From GCA-003244245 sp050699575 (GTDB taxonomy: Bacteria > Actinomycetota > Actinomycetes > Mycobacteriales > Pseudonocardiaceae), in NCBI GenBank assembly GCA_050699575.1, contig JBOHFG010000246.1:1-64000 (forward strand): DNA of 64,000 nt, read 5' to 3'. Position 1 is the stretch's first letter. Each line of letters starts with the position of its first letter. The position numbers were made by a program, and so were the translations under genes. Under the pieces are notes generated by a model. It was not told where the DNA came from and made no database searches. It worked only from the letters and a program-made list of their open reading frames with translations. Positions 24,937-33,652 of this stretch are shown here, piece after piece.

Positions 24937-25674
24937 TCAATTGCCCTCATGGGTATTCCTACGCAGGCGTGCAACCTCGGCCCGGTAGCCTCCTGGGCGG
25001 CCTTTTTTGCGGACAGCCATCGCAGTCGCCACCATTGCCTCCGCGTGATCGTTGTGAGCAGAGCTGTAGGGCGTGAATTCTGTGTCGCGCAGCAGGCTGG
25101 CCTGGAAGGCCTCACGTCGCACCGGTTGGATCGCCATTAGCGGGCGCCGAACGTCGAGGCGGATCATCTCGTCCGTCCTACGGAAACGTAGATTGCCGAG
25201 CAGCGGGCCGTGCCACCAGTCAGTTTCGATGATCCCTTCCAGAACCTCATAGGACAGGCTTCCGGGGAGGTTGGGGACGCCACGAATCAGAAGAGACCAA
25301 CCGATATCTGTACGTGCCATGAGGCCTGTCCACACTTGGAGCATGCCAGGCTCGGGAAGTTCGCTGAAGATCGGCAAGTCCATCGCTGAAGTTTCCGGTG
25401 GCTTCTCGTCTCGCATGTGGTAGATCACTGCGGCCGGCACATTATTGACAGGGAGCCACGAGTTTCCACCGGTCGGCAGGAAGCCGAAGGATGCGCCGTC
25501 CCATTTTAGGAAGCAGTTCAACGGCGGATAGGTATACCAGCCATAACCGGTCGCCGCCCGGAAAGGCTCGCAATGGGTCACCGCACGGAAAGGAGGGGAC
25601 CCGAATAGAGTTGCATCCGCCGGGGTTGGCTCGACAACGCCGTCAAAACATCCATAGAATGAGAAGGTGGCCAT
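24937..25674 (-). CDS. Unknown protein (possibly DUF6065-like)
   Basis: A 245-aa soluble protein without recognised catalytic motifs. The segment FRAATGYGWYTYPPL followed by WDGASFGF (roughly 42-70) recalls the uncharacterised DUF6065 family; I cannot verify this. Tryptophan and proline are frequent. It is the first full-length gene after the small peptide and hairpin, the place where peptide-binding or tailoring proteins often lie in ribosomal-peptide clusters. Confidence 0.6.
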   Translation of the reverse strand: MATFSFYGCFDGVVEPTPADATLFGSPPFRAVTHCEPFRAATGYGWYTYPPLNCFLKWDGASFGFLPTGGNSWLPVNNVPAAVIYHMRDEKPPETSAMDLPIFSELPEPGMLQVWTGLMARTDIGWSLLIRGVPNLPGSLSYEVLEGIIETDWWHGPLLGNLRFRRTDEMIRLDVRRPLMAIQPVRREAFQASLLRDTEFTPYSSAHNDHAEAMVATAMAVRKKGRPGGYRAEVARLRRNTHEGN

Positions 25675-25702
25675 AGATTATGTGCCCAAACGTTCGTAGG
25701 AG

Positions 25703-25747
25703 CCTGTGCGAGGGGTCGCCATGTGGTATGACTACCCCTCGCGCAGG
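25703..25747 (-). terminator. Attenuator-like hairpin between peptide and enzyme genes
   Basis: Arms 25703-25716 and 25734-25747 pair over 14 positions with one G-U pair, around a 17-nt loop. It lies between the 39-aa peptide gene and the next gene of the operon. Such a partial terminator would give much precursor transcript and less of the enzyme transcripts, a common arrangement in ribosomal-peptide clusters (inference). No T tract is present. Confidence 0.65.
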
Positions 25748-25771
25748 TGAATCCGCCATGAGATTTTCAAC

Positions 25772-25891
25772 TCACCATGCAGCTCCGGGTACGGGACGGC
25801 TCTTGAGCATCTCCAAGAGTGCCTTAAGCTCAGCTTCGGGTACGTCGCGACCCTCGGGTATCTCCAAGAGTACTTTTGGTTCGTTCTCCAT
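25772..25891 (-). CDS. 39-aa peptide, candidate ribosomal precursor
   Basis: A small ORF read by eye: ATG 25891, stop TGA 25772-25774. The product starts MENEPKVLLE, continues with an acidic, leucine-rich helix-forming stretch (ELKALLEMLK), and ends in PVPGAAW. GGTG with AAATTGGG precedes the start. Its position fits a precursor peptide: first gene of the operon, 5' of a strong hairpin, with a promoter candidate about 80 nt upstream. The acidic N-terminal part looks like a leader and the short C-terminus like a core. Homology and expression are unknown. Confidence 0.6.
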   Translation of the reverse strand: MENEPKVLLEIPEGRDVPEAELKALLEMLKSRPVPGAAW

Positions 25892-25972
25892 CCCAATTTC
25901 ACCTTTCTGGCGATGAAAATATTCACATGAAGGTAGGTAATTCAGACCCTGTGATTCGGATGTTGAGGATTG

Positions 25973-26001
25973 TGATTAACTTTCGTGGGCAGTCGGGTCA
26001 A
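25973..26001 (-). promoter_or_regulatory. Candidate promoter of the biosynthetic operon
   Basis: On the minus strand, TTGACC (25996-26001) and TAATCA (25973-25978) are separated by 17 bp, a sigma-70-type layout. Transcription would start near 25966 and leave a leader of about 75 nt before the 39-aa peptide gene. The surrounding stretch is much richer in A/T than the flanking genes. Confidence 0.4.
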
Positions 26002-26470
26002 TAATTTCAGATTTACTTTTAAAATCACCAGTCCGGTTGTCAGGATAGCCTCTTTTTGGAATGATGTCATGGTCTCGAGAGAGTATCCATCCTAGTGGGT
26101 TAACGAGCGGTGTACATATCGTCACATTATCACCTGGCGGGCCCTCGTGTGGGTGGCCCGGGGCGGCCATTCACGAGGCTTGAGCTTCCCCGACCTGCTT
26201 GCGGCGCATGATCGTGAAACGACCGTGCCCTGCCCGAGCACGTCGGTCAACGCAACGGTGTCCTCCGGCTCAACTTGGTGGACCGGATCTCGGCGTCACC
26301 GACCTGCTGATTTCTCTTCCGTGAAGCATGAAGACTGTTGCGGTGGGGCCGGATGCACGGTGGGATAAGTCATTGTCGGCACACGGCGTGACGGCTCCTC
26401 GGTGACCCCGGTTGTTGAGGATCACCCACCGCACGCGGTCGGCGGCCCCGACCGGACGAGGAGCGAGCCC
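26002..26470. other. Divergent intergenic region, no gene seen
   Basis: This stretch separates the minus-strand biosynthetic operon from the plus-strand cox genes. The only structure I see is a 7-bp inverted repeat, CCTCGTG (26143-26149) and CACGAGG (26172-26178). Short open frames on both strands here have no recognisable product or ribosome binding site. The coxSLM promoter should lie in the right half but no clear boxes stand out. Confidence 0.5.
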
Positions 26471-26998
26471 GTGGCACGCATCACTGTCATGGTTGACGGC
26501 GTCTCCTACGTCGATGACGTTGAACCACGAACCCTCCTGGTGTACCACCTGCGGGAGAGGCTCGGAAAGACCGGAACCGTCGTCGGCTGCGACACCAGCA
26601 ACTGCGGTGCCTGCACCGTGCACCTCAACGGCCGCAGTGTGAAGTCCTGCTCGGTCTTCGCGGTCCAGGTCGACGGTAGTGAGATCACCACGATCGAGGG
26701 CCTGACCCGCGATGGCCAGCTGCATCCGGTGCAGCAGGCCTTCCATGACAACCACGCCCTGCAGTGCGGTTTCTGCACCCCAGGGATGATTATGCAGGCG
26801 ATTGACCTGCTCGGCGACGATTCAAATCCGGACGAACACAGCGTGCGCGCGGGGTTGGCGGGCAACCTCTGCCGTTGTACCGGTTACCAGAACATCGTGC
26901 GTGCCGTGCTCGATGCGGCGCAACAGATGAAGCCCGCCGTACGCGTACCCCAGCCCAGCACCGTCGTGCCCGGTACCGTCGTCGCAGGGGGGAACTGA
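26471..26998 (+). CDS. coxS: CO dehydrogenase-type small subunit (2x[2Fe-2S])
   Basis: The iron-sulfur subunit of a molybdenum hydroxylase. The 175-aa protein has the plant-type [2Fe-2S] cysteines Cys40, Cys45, Cys48 and Cys60 (GCDTSNCGAC) and the second cluster in LQCGFCTPG and LCRCTGYQNIV. GTG 26471, giving MARITVMVDG, is preferred because GAGGAG precedes it; the frame is open further upstream. The stop overlaps the ATG of coxL. Confidence 0.93.
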   Translation: MARITVMVDGVSYVDDVEPRTLLVYHLRERLGKTGTVVGCDTSNCGACTVHLNGRSVKSCSVFAVQVDGSEITTIEGLTRDGQLHPVQQAFHDNHALQCGFCTPGMIMQAIDLLGDDSNPDEHSVRAGLAGNLCRCTGYQNIVRAVLDAAQQMKPAVRVPQPSTVVPGTVVAGGN

Positions 26999-29382
26999 TG
27001 ACGACCACCACGCCGCCGACGACCGCCGAGTTCGGCCGAGCCCGCAAGCGCAAAGAGGATGCCCGGCTGATCACCGGGCGGACCCGCTGGACGGACAACA
27101 TCTCGCTGCCCGGGATGCTGCACATCGCTGTGGTCCGCAGCCCGCTGGCTCACGCGAAGATCACCAGAATCGACACCGGCGCGGCCACGCGGCTTCCCGG
27201 GGTGCAGGGCGTGTTCACCGCCGCCGATCTCGGCGCCGAAGGCATCAGCCTGCCCTGTGCCTGGCCGATTACTGCGGACATGAAGGCGCCGCAGGCCCCA
27301 CCGCTGGCTTCCGACACCGTGCACTTCGCCGGTGAGGGAGTAGCGATCGTGGTGGCCCGCGATGCCGCGTCGGCCGCCGACGCCGCCGATGCAGTCGAGG
27401 TCGACTACGACCAGTTGGACCCGGTTCTCGACATGGAGGCCGCGCTAGCCGACGGCGCCACGCTGGTGCACCCCGATCTCGGCACCAACCGTAACGCGTT
27501 GTGGGTCTTCGACTCGGCGCAGGCGGGCAGCGGTGGCAACGTCGAGGACGCCATTCGGGACGCTGAGGTCATCGTACGGCGACGGTTCCGCCAGCAGCGG
27601 CTGATCCCCGCGTTCCTGGAACCGCGTTCCGTCGTCGTGGACCCGACCGGTGAGCAGCTGACCATGTGGTCGTCCACCCAGGTGCCGCACATCCTCAAGA
27701 CGATGATCGCGCTCACCCTGGGCCTGCCCGAACACAAGGTGCGGGTCATCGCACCGGACGTCGGTGGTGGGTTCGGTGGCAAGCTGCAAGTGACGCCGGA
27801 GGAGATCCTCGCCGTGCTGGTCGCCCGGCGGATGGGCAAGCCGGTCAAGTGGACCGAGACCCGCTCGGAGTGCATGCTCGCCGCGCACCACGGCCGGGAC
27901 CAGATCCAGGATCTGACGGTGGCCGCCCGCAGGGACGGCACGGTCACCGGTCTCAAGGTCGAGTTGATCGCTGACATGGGCGCCTACCTGCGCATTATTA
28001 CACCTGGGGTACCGATCCTCGGGGCATTCGTGTTCTGTGGGATTTACAAGTTCCCGGCCTATCACTTCGCCTGCACTAACGTGTTCACCACCAAGACACC
28101 GACCGACGCCTACCGTGGCGCCGGACGCCCGGAGGCCACCTTCGGCATCGAGCGGATGATGGACGAGCTCGCCGTCGAGTTGGGCATGGAGCCGCTGGAG
28201 CTGCGGCAGCGCAACTGGATCAAACATGACGAGTTCCCGTACACCACCGTCGCCACGCTGACCTACGACACGGGCAACTACGAAGCGGCTACCGCCAGGG
28301 CCACGGAGCTGTTCGACTACGACGGTCTGCGCGCCGAGCAGCGCCACCGCCGGAAAACCAACGACCCGGTGCAGCTCGGGATCGGCATCTCGACGTTCAC
28401 CGAGATGTGCGGGTGGGCGCCGTCCCGGCTGCTGGGTGCGCTGTCCTATGCCGCCGGTGGTTGGGAGCACGCCAGCATCCGGATGCTGGCCACCGGCAAG
28501 GTCGAGGTGGTCACCGGTTGCTCCCCGCATGGCCAGGGCCACGAAACGGCGTGGAGCCAGGTCGTGTCCGACCGGCTAGGGGTGCCGTTCGACGACATCG
28601 AAGTGCTGCACGGGGATACCCAGATCTCGGCTCGGGGCTTCGACACCTACGGGTCCCGGTCCGCAGTCGTCGGCGCTATCGCGGTGCTCAAGGCCGCCGA
28701 CAGCGTGCTCGACAAGGCCCGCAAGGTGGCCGCGCACCTCCTCGAGTGCTCCGAGCGAGACATCGAGTTCGACCGTGGCAGGTTCACCATCAAGGGCACT
28801 GACCGGGGTGTCACGATCCAGGAGATCGCGTTCGCGGTCTTCGCCGCACACGACTACCCGGAGGAGATGGAGCCCTCGCTGGACTCTGAGGCCACCTTCG
28901 ACCCCATGAGCCTGTCCTTCCCGCACGGCACCCACCTGTGCGCGACCGAGGTGGACACCGAGACCGGCCAGGTGTCGATTCGCCGCTACGTCTGCGTGGA
29001 TGACGTCGGCACCGTGGTGAATCCGCTGATCGTCGAGGGACAGGTGCACGGCGGTCTGGCCCAGGGCCTCGCGCAGGCACTGTTCGAGGAGGCTATCCAT
29101 GACGAGGGTGGCACGCTGATCACCGGCACGCTGGCCGACTATCTGGTGCCCAGCGCGGCGGACCTGCCGCACTTCACCACCGACCGGACCGTGACCCCGT
29201 CCACCACCAACCCGCTGGGCGTGAAGGGCGTCGGGGAGGCCGGCACCATCGCCTCCACCCCGGCCGTGGTCAATGCGGTCCTCGATGCGGTGCGCCATCT
29301 CGGGGTCACCGACATCCCGATGCCGTGCTCGCCGCAACGGGTGTGGCGCGCGCTGCAGTCAGCCCGCGGAGGTACCCGGTGA
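26998..29382 (+). CDS. coxL: CO dehydrogenase-type large molybdenum subunit, form II
   Basis: The 794-aa Mo-pterin subunit of the xanthine oxidase family. VGGGFGGK and the active-site loop AYRGAGR at 371-377 are visible. Form I CO dehydrogenases have AYxCSFR, so this is form II, whose physiological substrate is often uncertain; it may be CO or another substrate. It is tightly coupled to coxS and coxM. The glutamate region near the C-terminus (GVKGVGEAGTI) is present. Confidence 0.92.
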   Translation: MTTTTPPTTAEFGRARKRKEDARLITGRTRWTDNISLPGMLHIAVVRSPLAHAKITRIDTGAATRLPGVQGVFTAADLGAEGISLPCAWPITADMKAPQAPPLASDTVHFAGEGVAIVVARDAASAADAADAVEVDYDQLDPVLDMEAALADGATLVHPDLGTNRNALWVFDSAQAGSGGNVEDAIRDAEVIVRRRFRQQRLIPAFLEPRSVVVDPTGEQLTMWSSTQVPHILKTMIALTLGLPEHKVRVIAPDVGGGFGGKLQVTPEEILAVLVARRMGKPVKWTETRSECMLAAHHGRDQIQDLTVAARRDGTVTGLKVELIADMGAYLRIITPGVPILGAFVFCGIYKFPAYHFACTNVFTTKTPTDAYRGAGRPEATFGIERMMDELAVELGMEPLELRQRNWIKHDEFPYTTVATLTYDTGNYEAATARATELFDYDGLRAEQRHRRKTNDPVQLGIGISTFTEMCGWAPSRLLGALSYAAGGWEHASIRMLATGKVEVVTGCSPHGQGHETAWSQVVSDRLGVPFDDIEVLHGDTQISARGFDTYGSRSAVVGAIAVLKAADSVLDKARKVAAHLLECSERDIEFDRGRFTIKGTDRGVTIQEIAFAVFAAHDYPEEMEPSLDSEATFDPMSLSFPHGTHLCATEVDTETGQVSIRRYVCVDDVGTVVNPLIVEGQVHGGLAQGLAQALFEEAIHDEGGTLITGTLADYLVPSAADLPHFTTDRTVTPSTTNPLGVKGVGEAGTIASTPAVVNAVLDAVRHLGVTDIPMPCSPQRVWRALQSARGGTR

Positions 29383-30239
29383 TTCCGTCCGCGTTCGACT
29401 ACGTCGCTGTCTCCACAGTCGAGGAAGCGGTTCAGGCGTTGTCCCAGGCCGGCGAGGACGCCAAGGTTCTTGCAGGTGGGCAGAGCCTGGTGCCGGTGCT
29501 CCGGTTGCGGCTCGCCGCACCGTCGACCCTCGTGGACCTGAACAAGATCAGCGAGCTGCGCGGGGTACGTGAGGACGGCGACGCGATCGTGGTCGGGGCG
29601 ATGACCACGCACCATGACGTGCTCAACGACCCACTGGTCAGGGAGCATGCCGCGGTGCTGGCCCTGGCCACCCGGACGGTGGGTGATCCGCAGATCCGGC
29701 ATCGTGGCACCGTCGGTGGTGCCCTGGTGCACGCCGACCCCGCTGGCGACCTGCTCGCCCCCGCGGTGGCGCTGGACTGCGAGATGGTCATCGTCGGGCC
29801 CGGTGGGCGGCGCACCGTGCCGGCCGCGGAGTTCTTCGTCGATTTGTTCACCACCGCGGTGGGGCCCGATGAGGTGCTCGTCGAGGTGCGGATCCCGAAG
29901 AAGAGCGGCTGGGGCGCGCACTACGAGAAGTTCACCCGGGTCGTGCAAGCCTGGTCGATCGTCGCGGTCGCGGCAACGGTGCGGACCGAGGGCGGGTTGA
30001 TCGCGCAGGCCCGGGTGGCGCTGACCAACATGGGTGCCACCCCCATCCGGGCGATCGGCGTCGAGCAGGCACTGGTCGGTCAACCGGCCGTTGCCGAGAC
30101 GATCCGCGCGGCAGCCGAGCATGCCGCGGAGGGCACCAGCCCGGTGTCCGACAGCAATGCCGACGCCGACTACCGCGAGCACCTCGCCCGGGTACTCACC
30201 AGGAGAGCGGTCATCGCGGCCGCCGGAGTAGGAGGTTGA
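29379..30239 (+). CDS. coxM: CO dehydrogenase-type FAD subunit
   Basis: The 286-aa flavin subunit carries electrons from the Fe-S subunit to its acceptor. FAD-binding motifs AGGQSLVPVLRLRLAAP and RHRGTVGGALVHADPAGD are present. GTG 29379 overlaps the coxL stop (GTGA) and yields MIPSAFDYVAV. A possible terminator hairpin, CACCGACA/TGTCGGTG, at 30242-30270 follows. Confidence 0.93.
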   Translation: MIPSAFDYVAVSTVEEAVQALSQAGEDAKVLAGGQSLVPVLRLRLAAPSTLVDLNKISELRGVREDGDAIVVGAMTTHHDVLNDPLVREHAAVLALATRTVGDPQIRHRGTVGGALVHADPAGDLLAPAVALDCEMVIVGPGGRRTVPAAEFFVDLFTTAVGPDEVLVEVRIPKKSGWGAHYEKFTRVVQAWSIVAVAATVRTEGGLIAQARVALTNMGATPIRAIGVEQALVGQPAVAETIRAAAEHAAEGTSPVSDSNADADYREHLARVLTRRAVIAAAGVGG

Positions 30240-30241
30240 CC

Positions 30242-30270
30242 CACCGACACCGAGTCCCATGTTGTCGGTG
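30242..30270 (+). terminator. Possible coxSLM terminator hairpin
   Basis: CACCGACA (30242-30249) and TGTCGGTG (30263-30270) are perfectly complementary with a 13-nt loop, two bases after the coxM stop. There is no T tract; assignment is tentative. Confidence 0.4.
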
Positions 30271-30290
30271 TCCACGGCAATAATGCGGGC

Positions 30291-31831
30291 ATGGCGCCCA
30301 CGATGATCACAGCAGGTACGGTCGCCCGTGACCTCGGCGCACGCGGATCACGAGCGGCGGTCGCGGGGCCGGACCCAGCGGCCAGCCTTCCAGAGTCCGC
30401 GCTGGCGGTCCTGGCCGCAGTGCCGGCGTGGTGGGCTGCGCGAGCGGCGGCGGCCACGCTTTCGGGCTCGTGGTTGGACGTCGGCCATGCGTTGGCGGCG
30501 CCACTCCCAGCAGGGCTGCGAGACACCGAACCCGATGAGAGTGTGTCGTTCGCAGCATCCGCGCACGATGTCGGTTCTGCCTACGTCGCGGCGTTGTCGC
30601 CGCAGGTTCGAGCCCGACGACGTGCTCTTGGATTGCGTCGAGGGTCGGCGCAGCGGCTTCCGGGACTTGTTCATGATCCGGCCTGCGGAGCCGGGGCGTT
30701 GTTGCTGCCGCCGTTACGCGAGCATGTGGCGGCGGTTCAAGGCATTGATCCACTGGTAGCGACTGCGGGATTGCCACACGTGATTGGTGGCGTCGACACG
30801 GACCCCGCTGCCGTGTGGTTGGCCAATGTCCTGATGGCCGCCGAGGCGCTTCCGCTGCTCGCAGCTGTTCCAGTGCGGCGCAGGCGGCCGTTTCCTGAAT
30901 TGGTTCGGCTTAGTGATGGCCTCCAGTAGAACGAGGTGAGAGCGTCTGCAATAGTGATGAACCCGCCGTACGGGCGGGTTTGATTGATACCCGAGGACCG
31001 CGCACGGTTCGCGTCGACGTTGTATGGCCATGCCAACCTCTATGGTTTGTTCTTGGCCGCGGCACTGGAGAATCTTGACGAGCGTGGTGTGATCGCTGCC
31101 GGCGCCAGGCTAGACACACGACGATCGCAAGTCTTAATGGAATGCGCACAAATGTAGCCAGTGTAAGGTTACCGCGCGGCGATGCGCCATGGCTTCTTCC
31201 GCGTCGACCCGACGATGCGTCGCTGGCGGCTGCTGCCGGCGCCATGCCGCTGAATGTGACGGCTGCTGGTTGGCGCGTATCAACGGGTCCGCTGGTGTGG
31301 AATCGTCGCAGTAGTGATCTTTACCCCGAACCGGGACCCAACCGGGTGCCTGTTTTGTGGGCTGCGGACCTCGACGGTGGCCGGCTCCACCGCGACCGGG
31401 TGCGCGACCACCTGCGGTATCTGGAGTTGCGTGTACCCAGTGATCGAGCTGTCATGGTGCTCACCGAGCCGGCCGTGCTCGTGCAGCGCACGACTGCGCC
31501 TGAACAGTCGCGGCGGTTGGTTGCCACTGAGTTGACCGCTGATATGCTCAATTCGTGGGGAGGTGCCGTGGTCGTAGAGAATCACGTCAACGTTGTGCGG
31601 CCCACTGAGACGGTTCCTCCGCTGCTCGGCCAAGCCGCTCTGAATCGTGTGCTGGCTACCAGGACGCTTGACAGGGTGCTGCGGTGCTTGTCTAGGTCGG
31701 TCGCGGTGAGTGCATACGAACTTGAGTCGCTGCCGCTGCCGTCAGCCAAGGTGCTGCGGGAGTGGAATTCATTGACTGGGACTGCCCTGGAAGTCGCGGT
31801 GGTTTCCGCATATCAACCGGAGCCGGCATGA
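30291..31831 (+). pseudogene. Decayed N6-adenine DNA methyltransferase (BsuBI/PstI type)
   Basis: Remains of an RM-system methylase of about 510 codons. HDPACGAGALLLPPL (SAM-binding motif I) lies in the first open part and MNPPYGRV (motif IV, NPPY) follows at 30957. The two are separated by an in-frame TAG (30927-30929), and a TGA (30981-30983) follows NPPY. After about 31140 the frame changes, and 31142-31831 encodes the C-terminal target-recognition part. The gene is therefore inactive. Its end overlaps the restriction endonuclease fragment (ATGA), the original operon structure. Confidence 0.75.
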
Positions 31832-31977
31832 CATTTCGTCATGTCTTGCCGCGCGCTGAATGCGAACGACGGCTGAGGTTGATTTTTCCCCGGTTGGCTT
31901 TCGATCCCGCGCACGCCAACCCGCTCGGGGGCGCTGCAATTGCGACAATGCTCTACATTGATACAGTCCGGCAGTGA
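31828..31977 (+). pseudogene. BsuBI/PstI restriction endonuclease fragment
   Basis: Starts MTFRHVLPRAECERRLRLIF and contains FDPAHANPLGGAAIATMLYI, which resembles the N-terminal domain of BsuBI/PstI-type endonucleases (about 315 aa). Only 49 codons remain before a stop. No catalytic domain is recognisable in 31978-32264, so this is a remnant. It partners the broken methylase upstream. Confidence 0.65.
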
Positions 31978-32264
31978 TAAGTGGCGACCAAGGAGTGTGC
32001 CACTGCCTTGGGTCCGCAGCAGTACACGGTGAACCCGTCAGTCAGCACCGTCTGGCTCCGTCACGGGGCACATGCCGTGGTCGCGGCGGACGCCAGCTCG
32101 ACGTGTCTGGGACGGTGATTGGACGTCTCCCGGACATCTGCGTTGTCAGCCAGCGCCGATCCACGCCAGGTTGCATACTGCTGATCACGTTGTGTGCTTA
32201 GGCCAGCTCGGAGGGTGATGAGGATGACCGGTGGTGGCCTAACTTCCACGGACGAGGCTGGCGG
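31978..32264. other. Decayed stretch, no recognisable gene
   Basis: This segment follows the endonuclease fragment. A few codons in one frame could be degraded endonuclease sequence, but stops and frame changes prevent assignment. Confidence 0.4.
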
Positions 32265-32969
32265 GTGACCTCGATGGTCTTCCGCACCCAGCCGCCTGCC
32301 GGGTTATGGAGCAGATGTTCGGTGAGCGCGCCGAGCGGGCAGTTCGCCGAGCAGTCCAATGTCGGTCCGCATACTCTGGACCAGTTCCGCGCGGACCTGG
32401 CCCGGATCGCGACGACCTATCCGAACCGGCCTGTCTACCCGGTATTCGTCGAGCTACGTGAGTTGCGAAACCGGGCGTTCGAGCTGCTGGAAGGCCGCCA
32501 GTATCCGGAGCAGAGCCGCGAGCTGTACCTGGTGGCTGGCGTATTGTGTGGGATGCTCGCCTTCCCCCTGGCCAAGCAGAGCTACTGCGCCGCGACCGCT
32601 CGGCTGTGGTTAGGCGGTCAGGACAGCTACATCTACGCTGAGCGCGACGCGGCGCACGCCATCGAACTCTACGAGGCCGACCCTCCGGAGCAGCGCCGCC
32701 TCGGTGAGCTGTGCCTTGCCCAGCTGGACCTCGTAGCGGCTCGGCTCGGCCGTGACGATCTCGACGGTGCCGCCGAACAGCTTCAGGGTGTGCTGGCCAT
32801 CGCTGCTCAGCGCCGTATCGAAAGCGTTTCGCGCCGCCTGCACCAGGTGGGCCGCGGGCTGCAGCGGCCGAAGTATCAAACTTGCGCACTCGCGCTGGAT
32901 TTACACGACCAGATCCGTAGCTTCAGCCGTACCTCGGCGCCGCCCGTGCTGCCCGGAGCCAGCGGGTGA
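32265..32969 (+). pseudogene. Truncated actinobacterial XRE/TPR regulator
   Basis: Residues about 33-100 (GPHTLDQFRADLARIATTYPNRPVYPVFVELRELR and onward) match the TPR-like half of the large XRE-family regulators of actinomycetes. The N-terminal helix-turn-helix domain is missing and the middle is shorter than usual, consistent with an internal deletion. The 3' end overlaps the next pseudogene. A short regulator-like protein could still be made, but DNA binding is unlikely. Confidence 0.55.
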
Positions 32970-33540
32970 GCGCCGCGGTCACGGTCGGGCTGCTGCACCC
33001 GGGCCGGATGGGTGCCGCCATCGCCACCCAGATCATGTGCAGCGGCCATGCTGTCCTGTGGTGCCCCGACGGGCGTAGCACGGCCACCGTCCGCCGTGCC
33101 GAGGCCGCCGGACTGCGTCCGGCTCCGCTCGGTGAACTGCTCGCGAACAGTGCGGTCGTCCTGTCGGTCTGCCCGCCCGCGGTGGCCGAGGAGATTGCCA
33201 GCATGGTTGCTGGATTCGGGTACCGCGGTAGCTATGTCGAGGCGAACGCGATCAGCCCCGCACGGATGCAGCGGATCACAACCGGTTCACCGGAGCGGGA
33301 ACGACCGTCATCGACGGGTGCATCTTCGGATCACCTCCCGGTGGTGACCTTCCGGCGCACTCTACCTCGCGGGAGCCGCGACCGCAGCCCGCCGGGTTGC
33401 GGACCTGTTTGCTGGATCGTTGGCCGAACCGGTCATCCTCGGGGAGCACTCCGGCCAGGCCAGCGCACTAAAAATGATCTTCTCCTGCTTCCAGAGAACC
33501 AGCCGCACTGGGCTGACCACACGGACCAGCGAAGTGACCT
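32966..33540 (+). pseudogene. Frameshifted 6-phosphogluconate-dehydrogenase-like oxidoreductase
   Basis: The first 105 codons encode an NAD(P)-binding Rossmann start (VGLLHPGRMGAAIATQIMCSG) through EANAISPARMQRI. The sequence then continues in another frame (TVIDGCIFGSPP) and again in a third (ALYLAGAATAARRVADLFAGS and QASALKMIFSCFQRTSR). At least two frameshifts and a lost C-terminus make it inactive. Such dehydrogenases often follow XRE/TPR regulators in actinomycetes. Confidence 0.7.
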
Positions 33541-33652
33541 AGGCAGCATCCTGCGACAACTGCACGTACCCCCTTCGTGATCGACATAGCACAGCCGAGC
33601 CGATGCTCGTTACCGTGAGTGCCGCAGCTGTTGTGGTGAGAGGCTGATCGGT

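Noticed and set aside
25680..25916. 78-codon plus-strand frame across the peptide gene and hairpin
   Set aside because: The minus-strand 39-codon ORF fits the operon direction and has a ribosome binding site; this frame is its antisense and is serine-rich noise.
25976..26170. 64-codon minus-strand frame upstream of the 39-aa peptide
   Set aside because: No ribosome binding site, no recognisable motif, and it overlaps the likely promoter of the operon.
1193..26178. Shared CCTCGTG/CACGAGG arms at 1193-1240 and 26143-26178 as a repeat family
   Set aside because: Only seven bases are shared, so chance is likely.
26998..29382. True form I CO dehydrogenase
   Set aside because: The active-site loop is AYRGAGR and not AYxCSFR.
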